A stretch of 64,000 nt of DNA, from positions 54,299-118,298 of the forward strand of contig NZ_JAUSBN010000024.1 in NCBI RefSeq assembly GCF_030651995.1, written 5' to 3'. Under the pieces are notes generated by a model. That model was not told the DNA's origin and did no database searches. It worked only from the letters and a program-made list of their open reading frames with translations. Below are positions 15,889 through 26,769 of this stretch, one piece after another. The DNA comes from Reyranella sp. (GTDB lineage: Bacteria > Pseudomonadota > Alphaproteobacteria > Reyranellales > Reyranellaceae). Every line of letters begins with the position of its first letter. Position 1 is the first letter of the stretch. The position numbers and the translations under genes were made by a program.

Positions 15889-17301
15889 CTAGATATGGAG
15901 CGTCCGGCCGTACGCCGCCAGTACCGACTCGTGCATCATCTCCGACAGGGTGGGATGCGGAAACACCGTGGCCATCAGCTCGGCCTCGGTGGTCTCCAGC
16001 GTCTTGGCGATGCTGTAGCCCTGGATCAGTTCGGTGACCTCGGCGCCGATCATGTGGGCGCCCAGAAGCTCGCCGGTCTTGGCATCGAAGATCGTCTTGA
16101 TGAAACCCTCGGGCTCGCCAAGGGCAATCGCCTTGCCGTTGCCGATGAAGGGGAACTTACCGACCTTGAGTTCCAGCCCCTTGGCCTTCGCCGCCGCCTC
16201 GGTGAGGCCGATGCTCGCGACCTGCGGCTGGCAGTAGGTGCAGCCCGGGATGTTCTCGGTCTTCATCGGGTGCACGCCCTTCACGCCGGCGATCTTCTCG
16301 ACCACCAGCACGCCCTCGTGCATCGCCTTGTGGGCGAGCCAGGGCGGGCCGGCGACGTCGCCGATCGCGTAGACGTTCGGCTCGCCGGTGAAGCCCCACT
16401 GGTCGATCGCGATGTGGGTCTTCTCGACCTTCACCTTGGTGCCTTCGAGGCCGATATTCTCCACGTTGCCCACGATGCCGACGGCGCTGATGACGCGGTC
16501 GACCGTGATTTCCTGCGCCTTGCCGCCGACCGTGATGGTGGCCGTGACGTTGTTGGCGCCCTTCTTCAGATTGGAGACCGTGGCGCTGGTCAGGATCTTC
16601 ATGCCCTGCTTCTCGAACGCCTTCTTGGCGAACGCGGAGACCTCGGCATCCTCGACCGGCAGCACGCGGTCCATGACCTCGGCCACCGTCACCTCGGCGC
16701 CCATGGTGCGGTAGAAACTGGCGAACTCGATGCCGATCGCGCCCGAGCCGATCACCAGCAGCGACTTCGGGAATTCCGGCGGCACCATCGCTTCCTTGTA
16801 GCTCCACACCAGCTTGCCGTCGGCCTCGAGGCCAGGAAGCTGGCGCGCGCGGGCGCCGGTGGCGAGGATCACGTCCTTGGCCGTCAGGGTGACGTTGCTC
16901 TTGTCCTTCAGCGCGACCGCGACCTTGCGCCTGGCCCCGTCGGAGCCGGCGAGCTTCGCGGTGCCGTCGAACACCGTGATCTTGTTCTTCTTCATCAGCA
17001 TCGAGACGCCGTTGCTGAGCTGGCTCGCGACCTTGCGCGAGCGCTCGACGATCTTCTTCGGGTCGAACGACACGTCCTTGACTGACAGGCCGTAGGCCTC
17101 GGCATGCTTGATGAGCCCGTAGACCTCCGAGGTACGCAGCAGCGCCTTGGTCGGGATGCAGCCCCAGTTGAGACAGATGCCGCCCATATGCTCGCGCTCG
17201 ACCACGGCGGTCTTGAGCCCGAGCTGCGCCGCGCGGATCGCGGCGACATAGCCGCCCGGCCCGCCGCCCACGACAATGAGATCGAAACTGGTTTCGGCCA
17301 T
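15889..17301 (-). CDS. lpd: Dihydrolipoyl dehydrogenase (E3)
   Basis: FAD enzyme that reoxidises the dihydrolipoyl groups of the pyruvate dehydrogenase E2, making NADH. The 470-residue protein has an N-terminal FAD-binding GGGPGGYVAAIRAAQLG, the redox disulfide in GGICLNWGCIPTKALLR, an NAD site (VIGSGAIGIEFASFYRTMG), FAD motif VYAIGDVAG and the C-terminal catalytic His-Glu pair in FPHPTLSEMMHES. It follows pdhC after a gap that holds a palindromic repeat, so its expression relative to pdhABC may be altered by that hairpin. Confidence 0.97.
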   Translation of the reverse strand: MAETSFDLIVVGGGPGGYVAAIRAAQLGLKTAVVEREHMGGICLNWGCIPTKALLRTSEVYGLIKHAEAYGLSVKDVSFDPKKIVERSRKVASQLSNGVSMLMKKNKITVFDGTAKLAGSDGARRKVAVALKDKSNVTLTAKDVILATGARARQLPGLEADGKLVWSYKEAMVPPEFPKSLLVIGSGAIGIEFASFYRTMGAEVTVAEVMDRVLPVEDAEVSAFAKKAFEKQGMKILTSATVSNLKKGANNVTATITVGGKAQEITVDRVISAVGIVGNVENIGLEGTKVKVEKTHIAIDQWGFTGEPNVYAIGDVAGPPWLAHKAMHEGVLVVEKIAGVKGVHPMKTENIPGCTYCQPQVASIGLTEAAAKAKGLELKVGKFPFIGNGKAIALGEPEGFIKTIFDAKTGELLGAHMIGAEVTELIQGYSIAKTLETTEAELMATVFPHPTLSEMMHESVLAAYGRTLHI

Positions 17302-17350
17302 GACGTGCTCCTAGAGCCGGATGAGCTGCGGTCGCAGGAGGCAAGCCTCC

Positions 17351-17468
17351 GTCGTCTCGACCGGAGCACCGAAGGTGCGTAGCGGAGAGACCTTCTCTCG
17401 ACCAAAAGCCGACAAATCGTGGAGAGAAGGTCTCTCCACTCCGCGCTGCGCGCTCTGGTCGAGATGAC
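17351..17468. repeat. Dispersed palindromic repeat, family A, complete copy 1
   Basis: About 118 bp. The left half runs GTCGTCTCGACCGGAG to AGCGGAGAGACCTTCTCT; the right half is its inverted counterpart, from GGAGAGAAGGTCTCTCC to CTGGTCGAGATGAC. The transcript would fold into a long interrupted hairpin. Near-identical sequence occurs at 36145-36268 and a half copy at 47674-47720. Located between pdhC and lpd. Confidence 0.85.
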
Positions 17469-17495
17469 GGCCGGATTTTTCGATCCCGGACGACA

Positions 17496-18761
17496 TCAGG
17501 CCAGCATCGCGGCGGGTTGCTCGATATACGCCGTGAGAGTCTGCAGGAACTGCGCGCCCAGGGCGCCGTCCACAACACGGTGATCGACGGCCAGCGTGCA
17601 GCTCATGATGTTGCGGATGACCATCTCGCCCTTGCGGACGACGACCCGCTCCTCGCCCGCGCCGACGGCCAGGATCATGGACTGGGGCGTGTTGATGATG
17701 GCGCCGAAGTCGCGGATGCCGAACATGCCGAGGTTCGAGATGGTGAAGCCGCCGCCCTGGAACTCCTCAAGCTTCAGCTTGCCGCTCTTGGCGCGGCTGG
17801 CGAGATCCTTCATCTCGATCGAGATCTGCGCGAGGCCCTTCATGTCGGCATTGCGCACGATCGGCGTGATGAGGCCGCGATCGGTGGCGACGGCGACCGA
17901 GATGTCGACCGCGCCGTACTGGATCATCTCCTCCTCGGTCCACGAGGCGTTGCACTCCGGATGGTCGCGCAGCGCCTTGGCGCAGGCCTTGATCACCATG
18001 TCGTTGACCGAGACCTTGGTGCCCTTCTTCTCTACTACGGCGTTGATTGCCGTGCGCGCGGTCAGCAGCGCGTCGATCTCGAAGTCGACCGTCAGATAGA
18101 AATGCGGGACGGTCTGCTTGGACTCGAGCATGCGCCGGGCGATCACCTTGCGGATGCTGGTGTGCGGCACGCGGCTGTCGCCGGGCGCCACGAAGACCGG
18201 CTGGCTGCCGGTGGCCGGCGCCGGGGCCTTGGCCGCGGCCTTCGGGGCCTGAGCCGCAACGGGCGCGGCAGCGGGCTTCGCATTCTCGACATCGGCCTTG
18301 ACGATGCGGCCGTTCGGGCCCGAGCCCTTGAGGCCGGCGAGATCGATCCCCTTCTCCGCCGCGATGCGGCGGGCCAGCGGCGAGGCGAAGAGGCGGGTGC
18401 CGCCGGAGGGAGCGGCGGGCTTGGCCGCCGGTGCGGGAGCAGCCGCGGCAGGCTTCTCCTCGGCCTTGGGAGCCGGCTTCTCCGCGGCGGGCGCCGCGGA
18501 CTTGGCGACTTCCTTTTCGCCCTCTTCGAGCAGCACGGCGATGACGGCGTTCACGGCAACGCCTTCGGTGCCTTCCTCGACGAGGATCTGGCCGATCTTG
18601 CCCTCGTCGACGGCCTCGACTTCCATCGTGGCCTTGTCGGTCTCGATCTCGCAGACGACCTGTCCGGACTTGACCGTGTCACCGACCTTGACGTGCCACT
18701 TGGCGAGCTTGCCCTCCGTCATGGTGGGCGAGAGCGCGGGCATCAAAATGTTGATGGACAT
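17496..18761 (-). CDS. pdhC: Pyruvate dehydrogenase E2, dihydrolipoyl acetyltransferase
   Basis: Core of the pyruvate dehydrogenase complex, moving acetyl groups from lipoate to CoA. It has 421 residues: one N-terminal lipoyl domain (lipoyl Lys in [15 protein letters not shown]), an Ala/Pro-rich linker, a peripheral-subunit-binding domain (FASPLARRIAAEKGIDLAGLKGSG in family form), a second Ala/Pro linker and the catalytic domain ending with the active-site HRVVDGALGAQFL. The ATG giving [17 protein letters not shown] is the conserved start; the open frame upstream is not homologous. It lies 13 bp downstream of pdhB. Confidence 0.96.
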   Translation of the reverse strand: MSINILMPALSPTMTEGKLAKWHVKVGDTVKSGQVVCEIETDKATMEVEAVDEGKIGQILVEEGTEGVAVNAVIAVLLEEGEKEVAKSAAPAAEKPAPKAEEKPAAAAPAPAAKPAAPSGGTRLFASPLARRIAAEKGIDLAGLKGSGPNGRIVKADVENAKPAAAPVAAQAPKAAAKAPAPATGSQPVFVAPGDSRVPHTSIRKVIARRMLESKQTVPHFYLTVDFEIDALLTARTAINAVVEKKGTKVSVNDMVIKACAKALRDHPECNASWTEEEMIQYGAVDISVAVATDRGLITPIVRNADMKGLAQISIEMKDLASRAKSGKLKLEEFQGGGFTISNLGMFGIRDFGAIINTPQSMILAVGAGEERVVVRKGEMVIRNIMSCTLAVDHRVVDGALGAQFLQTLTAYIEQPAAMLA

Positions 18762-18774
18762 GCCGGCTCTCCCG

Positions 18775-20154
<1,380 letters not shown>

Positions 20155-20158
20155 GGGA

Positions 20159-21202
20159 TCAGGCCTCGACCAGGATGTCGGTCCACAGCTCCGATGGATC
20201 GGGCTCGGGACTTTGTTGCGAGAATTCGGCGGCGTCGTTCACGACCTTGCGGATCTCCGTGTCGATGGCCTTCAGCCCGGCCTCGTCGATGATCTTGGCG
20301 TCGAGCAGGCGCTTGCGGATGTGCTCGATCGGGTCGCGCTCGTTGCGGAACTTGTCGACCTCTTCCTTGGTCCGGTACTTGGCCGGATCGCTCATCGAGT
20401 GACCGCGATAGCGATAGGTCTGCATCTCGAGGATGTAGGGTCCCTGCCCGCTGCGCGCATGCTCGATGGCCTTCTCGCCTGCCGCCCGCACCGCCAGCAC
20501 GTCCATACCGTCGACCCGTTCGCCGGGGATCCCGAAGGCTTCACCGTGGCGGTAGAGTTCGGTCGTGGCGGAGGCGCGCTCGACCGAGGTGCCCATGCCG
20601 TAGCGGTTGTTCTCGATGATGTAGACCACCGGCAGCTTCCAGAGCGCGGCCATGTTCATGGCCTCGTAGACCTGGCCCTGGTTGGCGCTGCCGTCGCCGA
20701 AGTAGGTCAGCGAGACGTTCTTGTTGCCGTTGTACTTGTGCGCGAAGGCGAGGCCGGTGCCGATCGGCACCTGGGCGCCGACGATGCCGTGGCCGCCGTA
20801 GAAACTCTTCTCGCGGCTGAACATGTGCATCGAGCCGCCCTTGCCCTTGGAGTAGCCGCCGCTGCGTCCCGTCAGCTCGGCCATCACGCCCTTGGGATCC
20901 ATGCCGCAGGCCAGCATGTGGCCGTGGTCGCGGTACGAGGTGATGACGGCGTCCTTGTCCCGGACGTTGGCCTGCATCCCGACCACGACCGCTTCCTGGC
21001 CGATGTAGAGATGGCAGAAGCCGCCGATCAGGCCCATGCCGTAAAGCTGGCCCGCCCGCTCCTCGAAGCGGCGGATCAGCAGCATGTCTCGGTAATGCGC
21101 CTTGAGCTCGTCGGGGCTCACGCTGTTGTCGCCCGGAGTCGCAGGCGACTTCGCCTTGGCGGGAGAAGGATCGTCTTTCGGCTTGGTGGCCGGCTTCGCC
21201 AT
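20159..21202 (-). CDS. pdhA: Pyruvate dehydrogenase E1 alpha subunit
   Basis: Thiamine-diphosphate-dependent decarboxylating subunit. It has 347 residues: a low-complexity Lys/Pro/Ala-rich N-terminus (about 1-30), then the E1 alpha fold with [38 protein letters not shown] containing the ThDP/Mg motif, and [20 protein letters not shown] with the phosphorylation-loop-type segment. First gene of the pdhABC operon; good SD (GAGGGG) 8 bp before the ATG. Confidence 0.97.
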   Translation of the reverse strand: MAKPATKPKDDPSPAKAKSPATPGDNSVSPDELKAHYRDMLLIRRFEERAGQLYGMGLIGGFCHLYIGQEAVVVGMQANVRDKDAVITSYRDHGHMLACGMDPKGVMAELTGRSGGYSKGKGGSMHMFSREKSFYGGHGIVGAQVPIGTGLAFAHKYNGNKNVSLTYFGDGSANQGQVYEAMNMAALWKLPVVYIIENNRYGMGTSVERASATTELYRHGEAFGIPGERVDGMDVLAVRAAGEKAIEHARSGQGPYILEMQTYRYRGHSMSDPAKYRTKEEVDKFRNERDPIEHIRKRLLDAKIIDEAGLKAIDTEIRKVVNDAAEFSQQSPEPDPSELWTDILVEA

Positions 21203-21229
21203 GGCAGTCCCCTCATGAACGCACTTCGG

Positions 21230-21258
21230 CTTATAGCATCGCTCAGGGCGATGTATTT
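21230..21258 (-). promoter_or_regulatory. Putative pdh promoter with an operator-like dyad in its spacer
   Basis: On the minus strand a -10 box TATAAG (21235-21230) lies about 30 bases before the pdhA ATG. Immediately upstream is a dyad CATCGC-TCAGG-GCGATG (21237-21253), filling the whole 17-bp spacer. The -35 position (AAATAC) is poor, which fits an activated or regulated promoter. No known regulator site is recognised. Confidence 0.35.
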
Positions 21259-21405
21259 GATCTAGCAGGAAAAACCAGACTCGCCGCGGGTGCGCCGCAG
21301 CAATTGAGCGATTGTTTGCCTACGATGGATCGCACCGGACAGTTTCTTTCAGATGACCGCGGGGCGAACGCTGAACGAGGCGTCATCGTCGCAGGAATCT
21401 CACCT

Positions 21406-21705
21406 TCAGCGCGTCGGCATGAAGACGATGATGTCGTCCTTGCGCGCGAAATTCAGGAGAACGCGCGCCCGCTCGTCGAGCATGTCGGGCTCGAGGCTCT
21501 GGTTGCGCAGCGCCGCAACGCGCCGCTCCCAGATCTTCCGGGTGGTCTCGGCTTCGGCGAGGTTCTGTTCGGCGATCAGCACTTCGCGCTGCAGATGCGC
21601 CATGGCCAGCAGCCCACGATCACCGTTCACCAGATGGTACCCGAAATAGCCGAATACCGTGGCGAAGATGACGGGAGCCAAAATCTGACGTGGTCTCAAC
21701 AACAT
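21406..21705 (-). CDS. ftsB: Cell-division protein FtsB/DivIC family (septum formation initiator)
   Basis: Small bitopic divisome protein that links FtsL and FtsQ. From the ATG at 21705 it has 99 residues: a short cytosolic start (MLLRPRQ), one membrane helix (ILAPVIFATVFGYFGYHLV), the conserved NGDRGLL, a coiled coil (LQREVLIAEQNLAEAETTRKIWERRVAALRN in type) and the family ending LDERARVLLNFARKDDIIVF. The ATG at 21726 is in frame, but AGGAA sits 8 bp before the 21705 ATG. The position between pdhA and eno is conserved in alphaproteobacteria. Confidence 0.9.
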   Translation of the reverse strand: MLLRPRQILAPVIFATVFGYFGYHLVNGDRGLLAMAHLQREVLIAEQNLAEAETTRKIWERRVAALRNQSLEPDMLDERARVLLNFARKDDIIVFMPTR

Positions 21706-21870
21706 ATGCTGCGTTCCTGCAGGCATATGGCAACATATGGTGGGCTTCCGTCAAGAAATTTTCGTTCCGCCGAAGGCTGTCAGCGGTTGTGACAACGGGA
21801 ACCCGCGATCTCCAAGCAACTCCGCCCCCATGGATCGCTCGGGGCATGACTTTCGTTTCGACTGTTTCGG

Positions 21871-22776
21871 TTATTTCGTTTTTTTCATTTGCGCCGCCCG
21901 CTGGTCGGGCTTCAGCGCCCACCACAGGCCCGCCAGGACACAGCCGAGCCCCAGCAGTGCGGCGACGGGCAAGGGTTCGCCCAGCAGCGCCGTGCCGCCC
22001 AGCGCCGCCGTCACCGGACCGAGGCCGAGGAACAGCGTAACCTGGCTCGGCGGCGCGTTGCCCAGCGCATAGACCCAGAGGAAGAAGCCGATGCCGCTCG
22101 ATACGCCGATGAAGGCGATGGCCGCGATCTCGCCCGCGGTGAACGACGGCGAGGTGACGAAAAAGCCCTCCGTGGCGGCCATGCCGGCGAGCGCGAGGAC
22201 GGCCACGAACATGGCGAAGGCGGTTACGTGCAGCGCGGAGCTGCGCGCGACGTAGGGCGCATAGAAGATCGAACAGAGCGCGCCGCAGAGGGCGGCACCG
22301 AGCGCCGACAGCGTCCCCAGCCAGACCGATCCGTGTTCCGGCTGCGCCGTCATCGCGGCCCCGCCGAGCGCGATCGCGACGCCCCCGACGGTGAGCAGCG
22401 AGCCACCGACTTTCGCCATCGTCAAGCGTTCCCGGCCGAGCAGTGCCGACAAAATCATGGTCATGAGCGGAAAGGTCGAGAACAGCAGCGAGGCCCGCGC
22501 CGCCGGGATGTGCAGCAGAGAATAGTTCAGCAGCACGATCAGCGCGGCGAACTGTCCGATGCCCAGCAGCCCGATCGGCACGAGGTCGCGGCCGGCGATA
22601 CGCCGCCATGGCCGAAGCCACAGCGCCGGCACCAGGCAGATCAGCCCGACCAGATAGCGCAGGAAGCCGAGCGAGCCCGGCCCCGCCGCATCGACGACGT
22701 AGCGCGTCGCCACCATGGCGGCGCCAACCTGGATGCCGGTCCCGGCCGCGGCCCAGAGGGGGCCGGGGCGCTTCAC
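21871..22776 (-). CDS. EamA/DMT-family transporter
   Basis: A 301-residue inner-membrane protein with ten predicted helices in two EamA repeats (first about residues 8-140, second about 150-290), for example LGFLRYLVGLICLVPALWL and LFLGLGPVTAALGGTALLGEPLPVAALLG. The latter is the typical EamA second-repeat motif. Members export amino acids, nucleobases or other metabolites; the substrate here is unknown. Its start overlaps the stop of the MarR-GNAT gene (ATGA), so that regulator/acetyltransferase is its coupled partner. Confidence 0.88.
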   Translation of the reverse strand: MKRPGPLWAAAGTGIQVGAAMVATRYVVDAAGPGSLGFLRYLVGLICLVPALWLRPWRRIAGRDLVPIGLLGIGQFAALIVLLNYSLLHIPAARASLLFSTFPLMTMILSALLGRERLTMAKVGGSLLTVGGVAIALGGAAMTAQPEHGSVWLGTLSALGAALCGALCSIFYAPYVARSSALHVTAFAMFVAVLALAGMAATEGFFVTSPSFTAGEIAAIAFIGVSSGIGFFLWVYALGNAPPSQVTLFLGLGPVTAALGGTALLGEPLPVAALLGLGCVLAGLWWALKPDQRAAQMKKTK

Positions 22777-23732
22777 AGGTCGAGGTTCCAGAACTGCCCG
22801 ACCAGCTTCTTACCAAAACTGTCGTGCTTCTCTTCCTTGATGAGCCGGAAGCCGGCGGCGATGTAGATCTTGCGCGCCGAGACCAGGATGTCGTTGGTCC
22901 ACAACATCAGCTTCTTGTAGCCCTTGGCCCGGGCATCCTCGATGCAGGCCGCGACCAGGCTCTGGCCGATCCCCAACCCGCGCGCCGTCGGCTCGACATA
23001 GAGCATGCGGAGCTGCCCAGTGGCCTTGCCCGCCCGCACCAGGAAGACCGATCCCACGAGCTCGCCGTTGCGCTCGGCGATCCAGCAGTTGTCGGACTTC
23101 GGATCGAACTTCCGGATGAACTTTGCCGATATCTCCGCAAGCATCGCCTCGAAGGTGCCGTCCCAGCCATGTTCGTCGGCATAGAGCTGGGTCTGGCGGC
23201 GGATGATCCAGCCCATGTCGCCAGGCTGATGCGGCCGCAGGGTGAAGGGCGTGCGCTTCTCCGGCGGCTCGTCGAGCAGCTTCTCGACCGTCTCCAGCGC
23301 CTTGACCAGCTTGTCCTGCCGCTCCACCGGCAGTTCGGCCAGCAGCTTGGCGATGTCCTGGCGCGACTGCTCGTTCATGGCCGCCCAGAGCTGCTGGCCT
23401 TTAGCCGTGAGCGCGAGCTGCGTCTCGCGCTTGTCCTGCTGGCTGCGTGTGCGGGCGAGACAGGCCCTCTTCTCCAGCCCCTTCAGCAGGCGGCTGACAT
23501 AGCCCGGGTCGAGACCGAGATCGCGGCACAGTTCCTGTGCCGTCGGCCGGTCGCGATTGGCGATCTCGTAGACCAGCCGCCCCTCGGGCAGTGTGAAGGG
23601 GCTGTGCAGCAGCGTTTCCTCGAGCACGCCGATGCGGCGGGTATAGAAACGCGAGAAACGGCGGACCGCCTCGATGCGGGACGCGAGCGACGACGCTGCC
23701 ATGGCAACCTCCGAGATGGTTGCCATCGTCAA
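22773..23732 (-). CDS. MarR-type regulator fused to a GNAT acetyltransferase
   Basis: A 319-residue two-domain protein. Residues about 20-155 are a MarR winged helix (FTLPEGRLVYEIANRDRPTAQELCRDLGLDPGYVSRLLKGLEKR, then the wing SQQDKRETQLALTAKG). Residues about 165-319 are a GNAT domain with the acetyl-CoA motif in VEPTARGLGIGQSLVAACIEDARAKG and the NDILVSARKIYIAAGF ending. Such MarR-GNAT fusions are widespread in soil alphaproteobacteria and their ligands are mostly unknown. It is likely to control itself and the overlapping EamA transporter, as in many regulator-exporter pairs. In-frame ATGs at 23732, 23726 and 23702 are all possible starts. Confidence 0.88.
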   Translation of the reverse strand: MTMATISEVAMAASSLASRIEAVRRFSRFYTRRIGVLEETLLHSPFTLPEGRLVYEIANRDRPTAQELCRDLGLDPGYVSRLLKGLEKRACLARTRSQQDKRETQLALTAKGQQLWAAMNEQSRQDIAKLLAELPVERQDKLVKALETVEKLLDEPPEKRTPFTLRPHQPGDMGWIIRRQTQLYADEHGWDGTFEAMLAEISAKFIRKFDPKSDNCWIAERNGELVGSVFLVRAGKATGQLRMLYVEPTARGLGIGQSLVAACIEDARAKGYKKLMLWTNDILVSARKIYIAAGFRLIKEEKHDSFGKKLVGQFWNLDL

Positions 23733-23769
23733 TCAGTTACTTGCTGTAGTCAACTATTGGCAATCAAGC

Positions 23770-23868
23770 AAAGGTCCTTCGCTGCGCTCAGGATGACAGC
23801 GTTTTTTGGATCGGCGCAGTGCATAGATTCGAGCAAAATTGTCATCCTGAGCGCAGCGAAGGACCTTT
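23770..23868. repeat. Dispersed palindromic repeat, family B, complete inverted pair
   Basis: A 29-bp arm (23770-23798, beginning AAAGGTCCTTCGCTGCGCTC) is repeated perfectly in inverse orientation at 23840-23868 (beginning TGTCATCCTGAGCGCAGCG), separated by 41 bases. No mismatches in 29 bp. Related copies or halves occur at 26588, 27809, 47769, 63054-63151 and 63816. Located between the MarR-GNAT gene start and the eno terminator. Confidence 0.9.
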
Positions 23869-23880
23869 CGCTCTTTCCCA

Positions 23881-23908
23881 AAGAAAAAGGGCCGCCGCAG
23901 CGACCCTT
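23881..23908 (-). terminator. Intrinsic terminator of eno
   Basis: On the eno strand, 21 bases after the stop codon, AAGGGTCGC-TGCG-GCGGCCCTT forms a 9-bp stem (one T-G wobble) with a 4-base loop and runs directly into TTTTTCTT. This is a textbook Rho-independent terminator and the clearest one in the window. Confidence 0.85.
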
Positions 23909-23929
23909 CCTCATCCCGTTCAGCCCGGC

Positions 23930-25292
<1,363 letters not shown>

Positions 25293-25327
25293 TCGGGACG
25301 AGAATTGCCGCCGCCTGGGAGAAAACA

Positions 25328-25924
25328 ATGCCCGACCAGACCCATCAGCATCAGGCCACCGCCTCCGTCGAAGCGCGGACCGATGCCATCGAGGCCGCGT
25401 TCCACGAACGCGGCATGGAACCTGCCAACTTCATCCGCGAGTTCAAGCATCTTGCCGAGGAGGAGTGGGTGCCGGAGAACGGCGCACGGGTGGTCGCCAA
25501 GGCCTGGACCGATCCGGCGTTCCGCGAGCGGCTGTTCGCCAACGGCCGCGAGGCCGTGACCGAGCTCGGCCTGTCTATGCCGCCGCATCACCGGCACCTG
25601 GTCGTGCTGGAGAACACGCCGAACGTCCACAATGTGATCTGCTGCACGCTCTGCTCGTGCACCGCCTTCTCGATCATCGGCCTGCCGCCGGACTGGTACA
25701 AGGACCTGGAGTATCGCGCCCGCGTCGTTCGCCAGTCGCGCACCGTGCTGAAGGAGATGGGCCTCGACCTGCCGGCCGACATGGAGATCCGCGTCTGGGA
25801 TACCACGGCCGACACGCGCTACATGGTGCTGCCGGTACGCCCGGAAGGCACCGAGGGCTGGTCCGAGGAGAAGCTCGCCGGGCTGGTCACCAAGGACGCC
25901 ATGATCGGCGTCTCGCGCCTCTAG
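25328..25924 (+). CDS. nthA: Nitrile hydratase alpha subunit
   Basis: Carries the non-corrin cobalt or non-haem iron site that hydrates nitriles to amides. The 198-residue protein has the metal-binding claw C106-T107-L108-C109-S110-C111 in NVICCTLCSCTAFSIIGLPP, where C109 and C111 are the cysteines oxidised to sulfinic and sulfenic acid in the family. Thr in CTLCSC is the cobalt-type residue (iron types have CSLCSC). The flanking residues are unusual: Thr-Ala-Phe-Ser follow the claw instead of the common Tyr-Pro-Trp-Pro or Thr-Pro-Trp-Pro, and an extra Cys precedes it. The C-terminus WDTTADTRYMVLPVRPEGTEGW is typical. It is followed 15 bp later by the beta subunit. No activator/metallochaperone gene is adjacent. 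A thiocyanate-hydrolase-like role is less likely because the standard alpha-then-beta nitrile hydratase order is kept. Confidence 0.93.
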   Translation: MPDQTHQHQATASVEARTDAIEAAFHERGMEPANFIREFKHLAEEEWVPENGARVVAKAWTDPAFRERLFANGREAVTELGLSMPPHHRHLVVLENTPNVHNVICCTLCSCTAFSIIGLPPDWYKDLEYRARVVRQSRTVLKEMGLDLPADMEIRVWDTTADTRYMVLPVRPEGTEGWSEEKLAGLVTKDAMIGVSRL

Positions 25925-25939
25925 GACCGGAGAGACAAC

Positions 25940-26557
25940 ATGGACGGCATGCACGATCTCGGCGGCAAGCAGGGCTTCGGCCGGGTCCGCTATTCTCTCC
26001 GCGCCCAGACCTTCCACGAGCCGTGGGAGAAGCGGGTCAACGCGCTCTACTCGCTGGCGGTGAAGCTCGGCATCTTCAACATGGACGAGTACCGCCACGC
26101 CATCGAGCGCATGGAGCCGCGCCACTATCTGTCGGCCAGCTACTATGAGCGCTCGCTGACCAGCCTCGCCACGCTGTGCGTCGAGAAGGGCATCCTGACC
26201 CAGGAGGAGCTGGAACGCCGCGCCCAGGGCGCCTTCCCGCTCGCCTTGCCGAGCGCTCCCGGCCGCACCAACGTCGCCACGCGCGAGACGCTGAAGGTCG
26301 GCGACAAGGTCACGGTCAAGTCGCACCACGTGCACGGCCATGTGCGCATGCCAGGCTATATCCGCGGCAAGAGCGGCGTGGTGGTCGGCGTGTCCCCGCC
26401 CTACCCGTTCCCCGACGCCCATGGCCACGGCATCGAGGCCGAACACGAGCCGACCTACGACGTCCGCTTCGACGCGCGCGACCTGTGGTCCGACGCGGCC
26501 GATCCGGCCTTCGTCCATGTCGGCGTGTTCGAGAGCTACCTGGAGCGCGCGAAGTAA
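25940..26557 (+). CDS. nthB: Nitrile hydratase beta subunit
   Basis: Partner of NthA in the alpha-beta heterodimer; it supplies arginines that hydrogen-bond the oxidised cysteines. The 205-residue protein has the canonical start MDGMHDLGGKQGFGRV, the helical region FNMDEYRHAIERMEPRHYLSASYYERSL, and the C-terminal SH3-like barrel (KVGDKVTVKSHHVHGHVRMPGYIRGKSGVV in type, ending LWSDAADPAFVHVGVFESYLE). Length is slightly below that of well-studied beta subunits (about 210-230). It is normally followed by a small activator homologous to its N-terminus; none is found in the 212 bp downstream or further along. Confidence 0.94.
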   Translation: MDGMHDLGGKQGFGRVRYSLRAQTFHEPWEKRVNALYSLAVKLGIFNMDEYRHAIERMEPRHYLSASYYERSLTSLATLCVEKGILTQEELERRAQGAFPLALPSAPGRTNVATRETLKVGDKVTVKSHHVHGHVRMPGYIRGKSGVVVGVSPPYPFPDAHGHGIEAEHEPTYDVRFDARDLWSDAADPAFVHVGVFESYLERAK

Positions 26558-26587
26558 TCGGCGCGTTCTGATCAGACGATTATTTCA

Positions 26588-26605
26588 GAGCGCAGCGAAG
26601 GACCT
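26588..26605 (+). repeat. Family B repeat, half copy
   Basis: GAGCGCAGCGAAGGACCT matches the right arm of the complete family B element at 23840-23868. It lies 30 bp after nthB. The flanking 212-bp gap otherwise shows only a weak promoter-like stretch (TTGCCG, 17 bp, TTAGGC) before the next gene. Confidence 0.75.
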
Positions 26606-26769
26606 AGCGGAACGACCGCAACACTCCTGAACTGGAGTCAGAACAACGCCACCTCGTGAGTCCGCCTCTCAACCAATTCGTATCAACCGAGGCGCCGGAT
26701 GCCCGTCCGCTGTTGCCGGACAGGACCGCCCGCCCTTAGGCTGCCGATCAATATGGGAGGACCACCCGC

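Noticed and set aside
14980..17085. Very long open frame on the plus strand opposite lipA and lpd
   Set aside because: It mirrors the codon structure of the real minus-strand genes, consists of His/Arg/Gly/Leu-rich low-information sequence and has no domain sense. Long antisense frames are normal in GC-rich coding DNA.
23770..23868. Family B palindromes as CRISPR repeats
   Set aside because: Copies are inverted, far apart and not regularly spaced with unique spacers; no cas genes are present.
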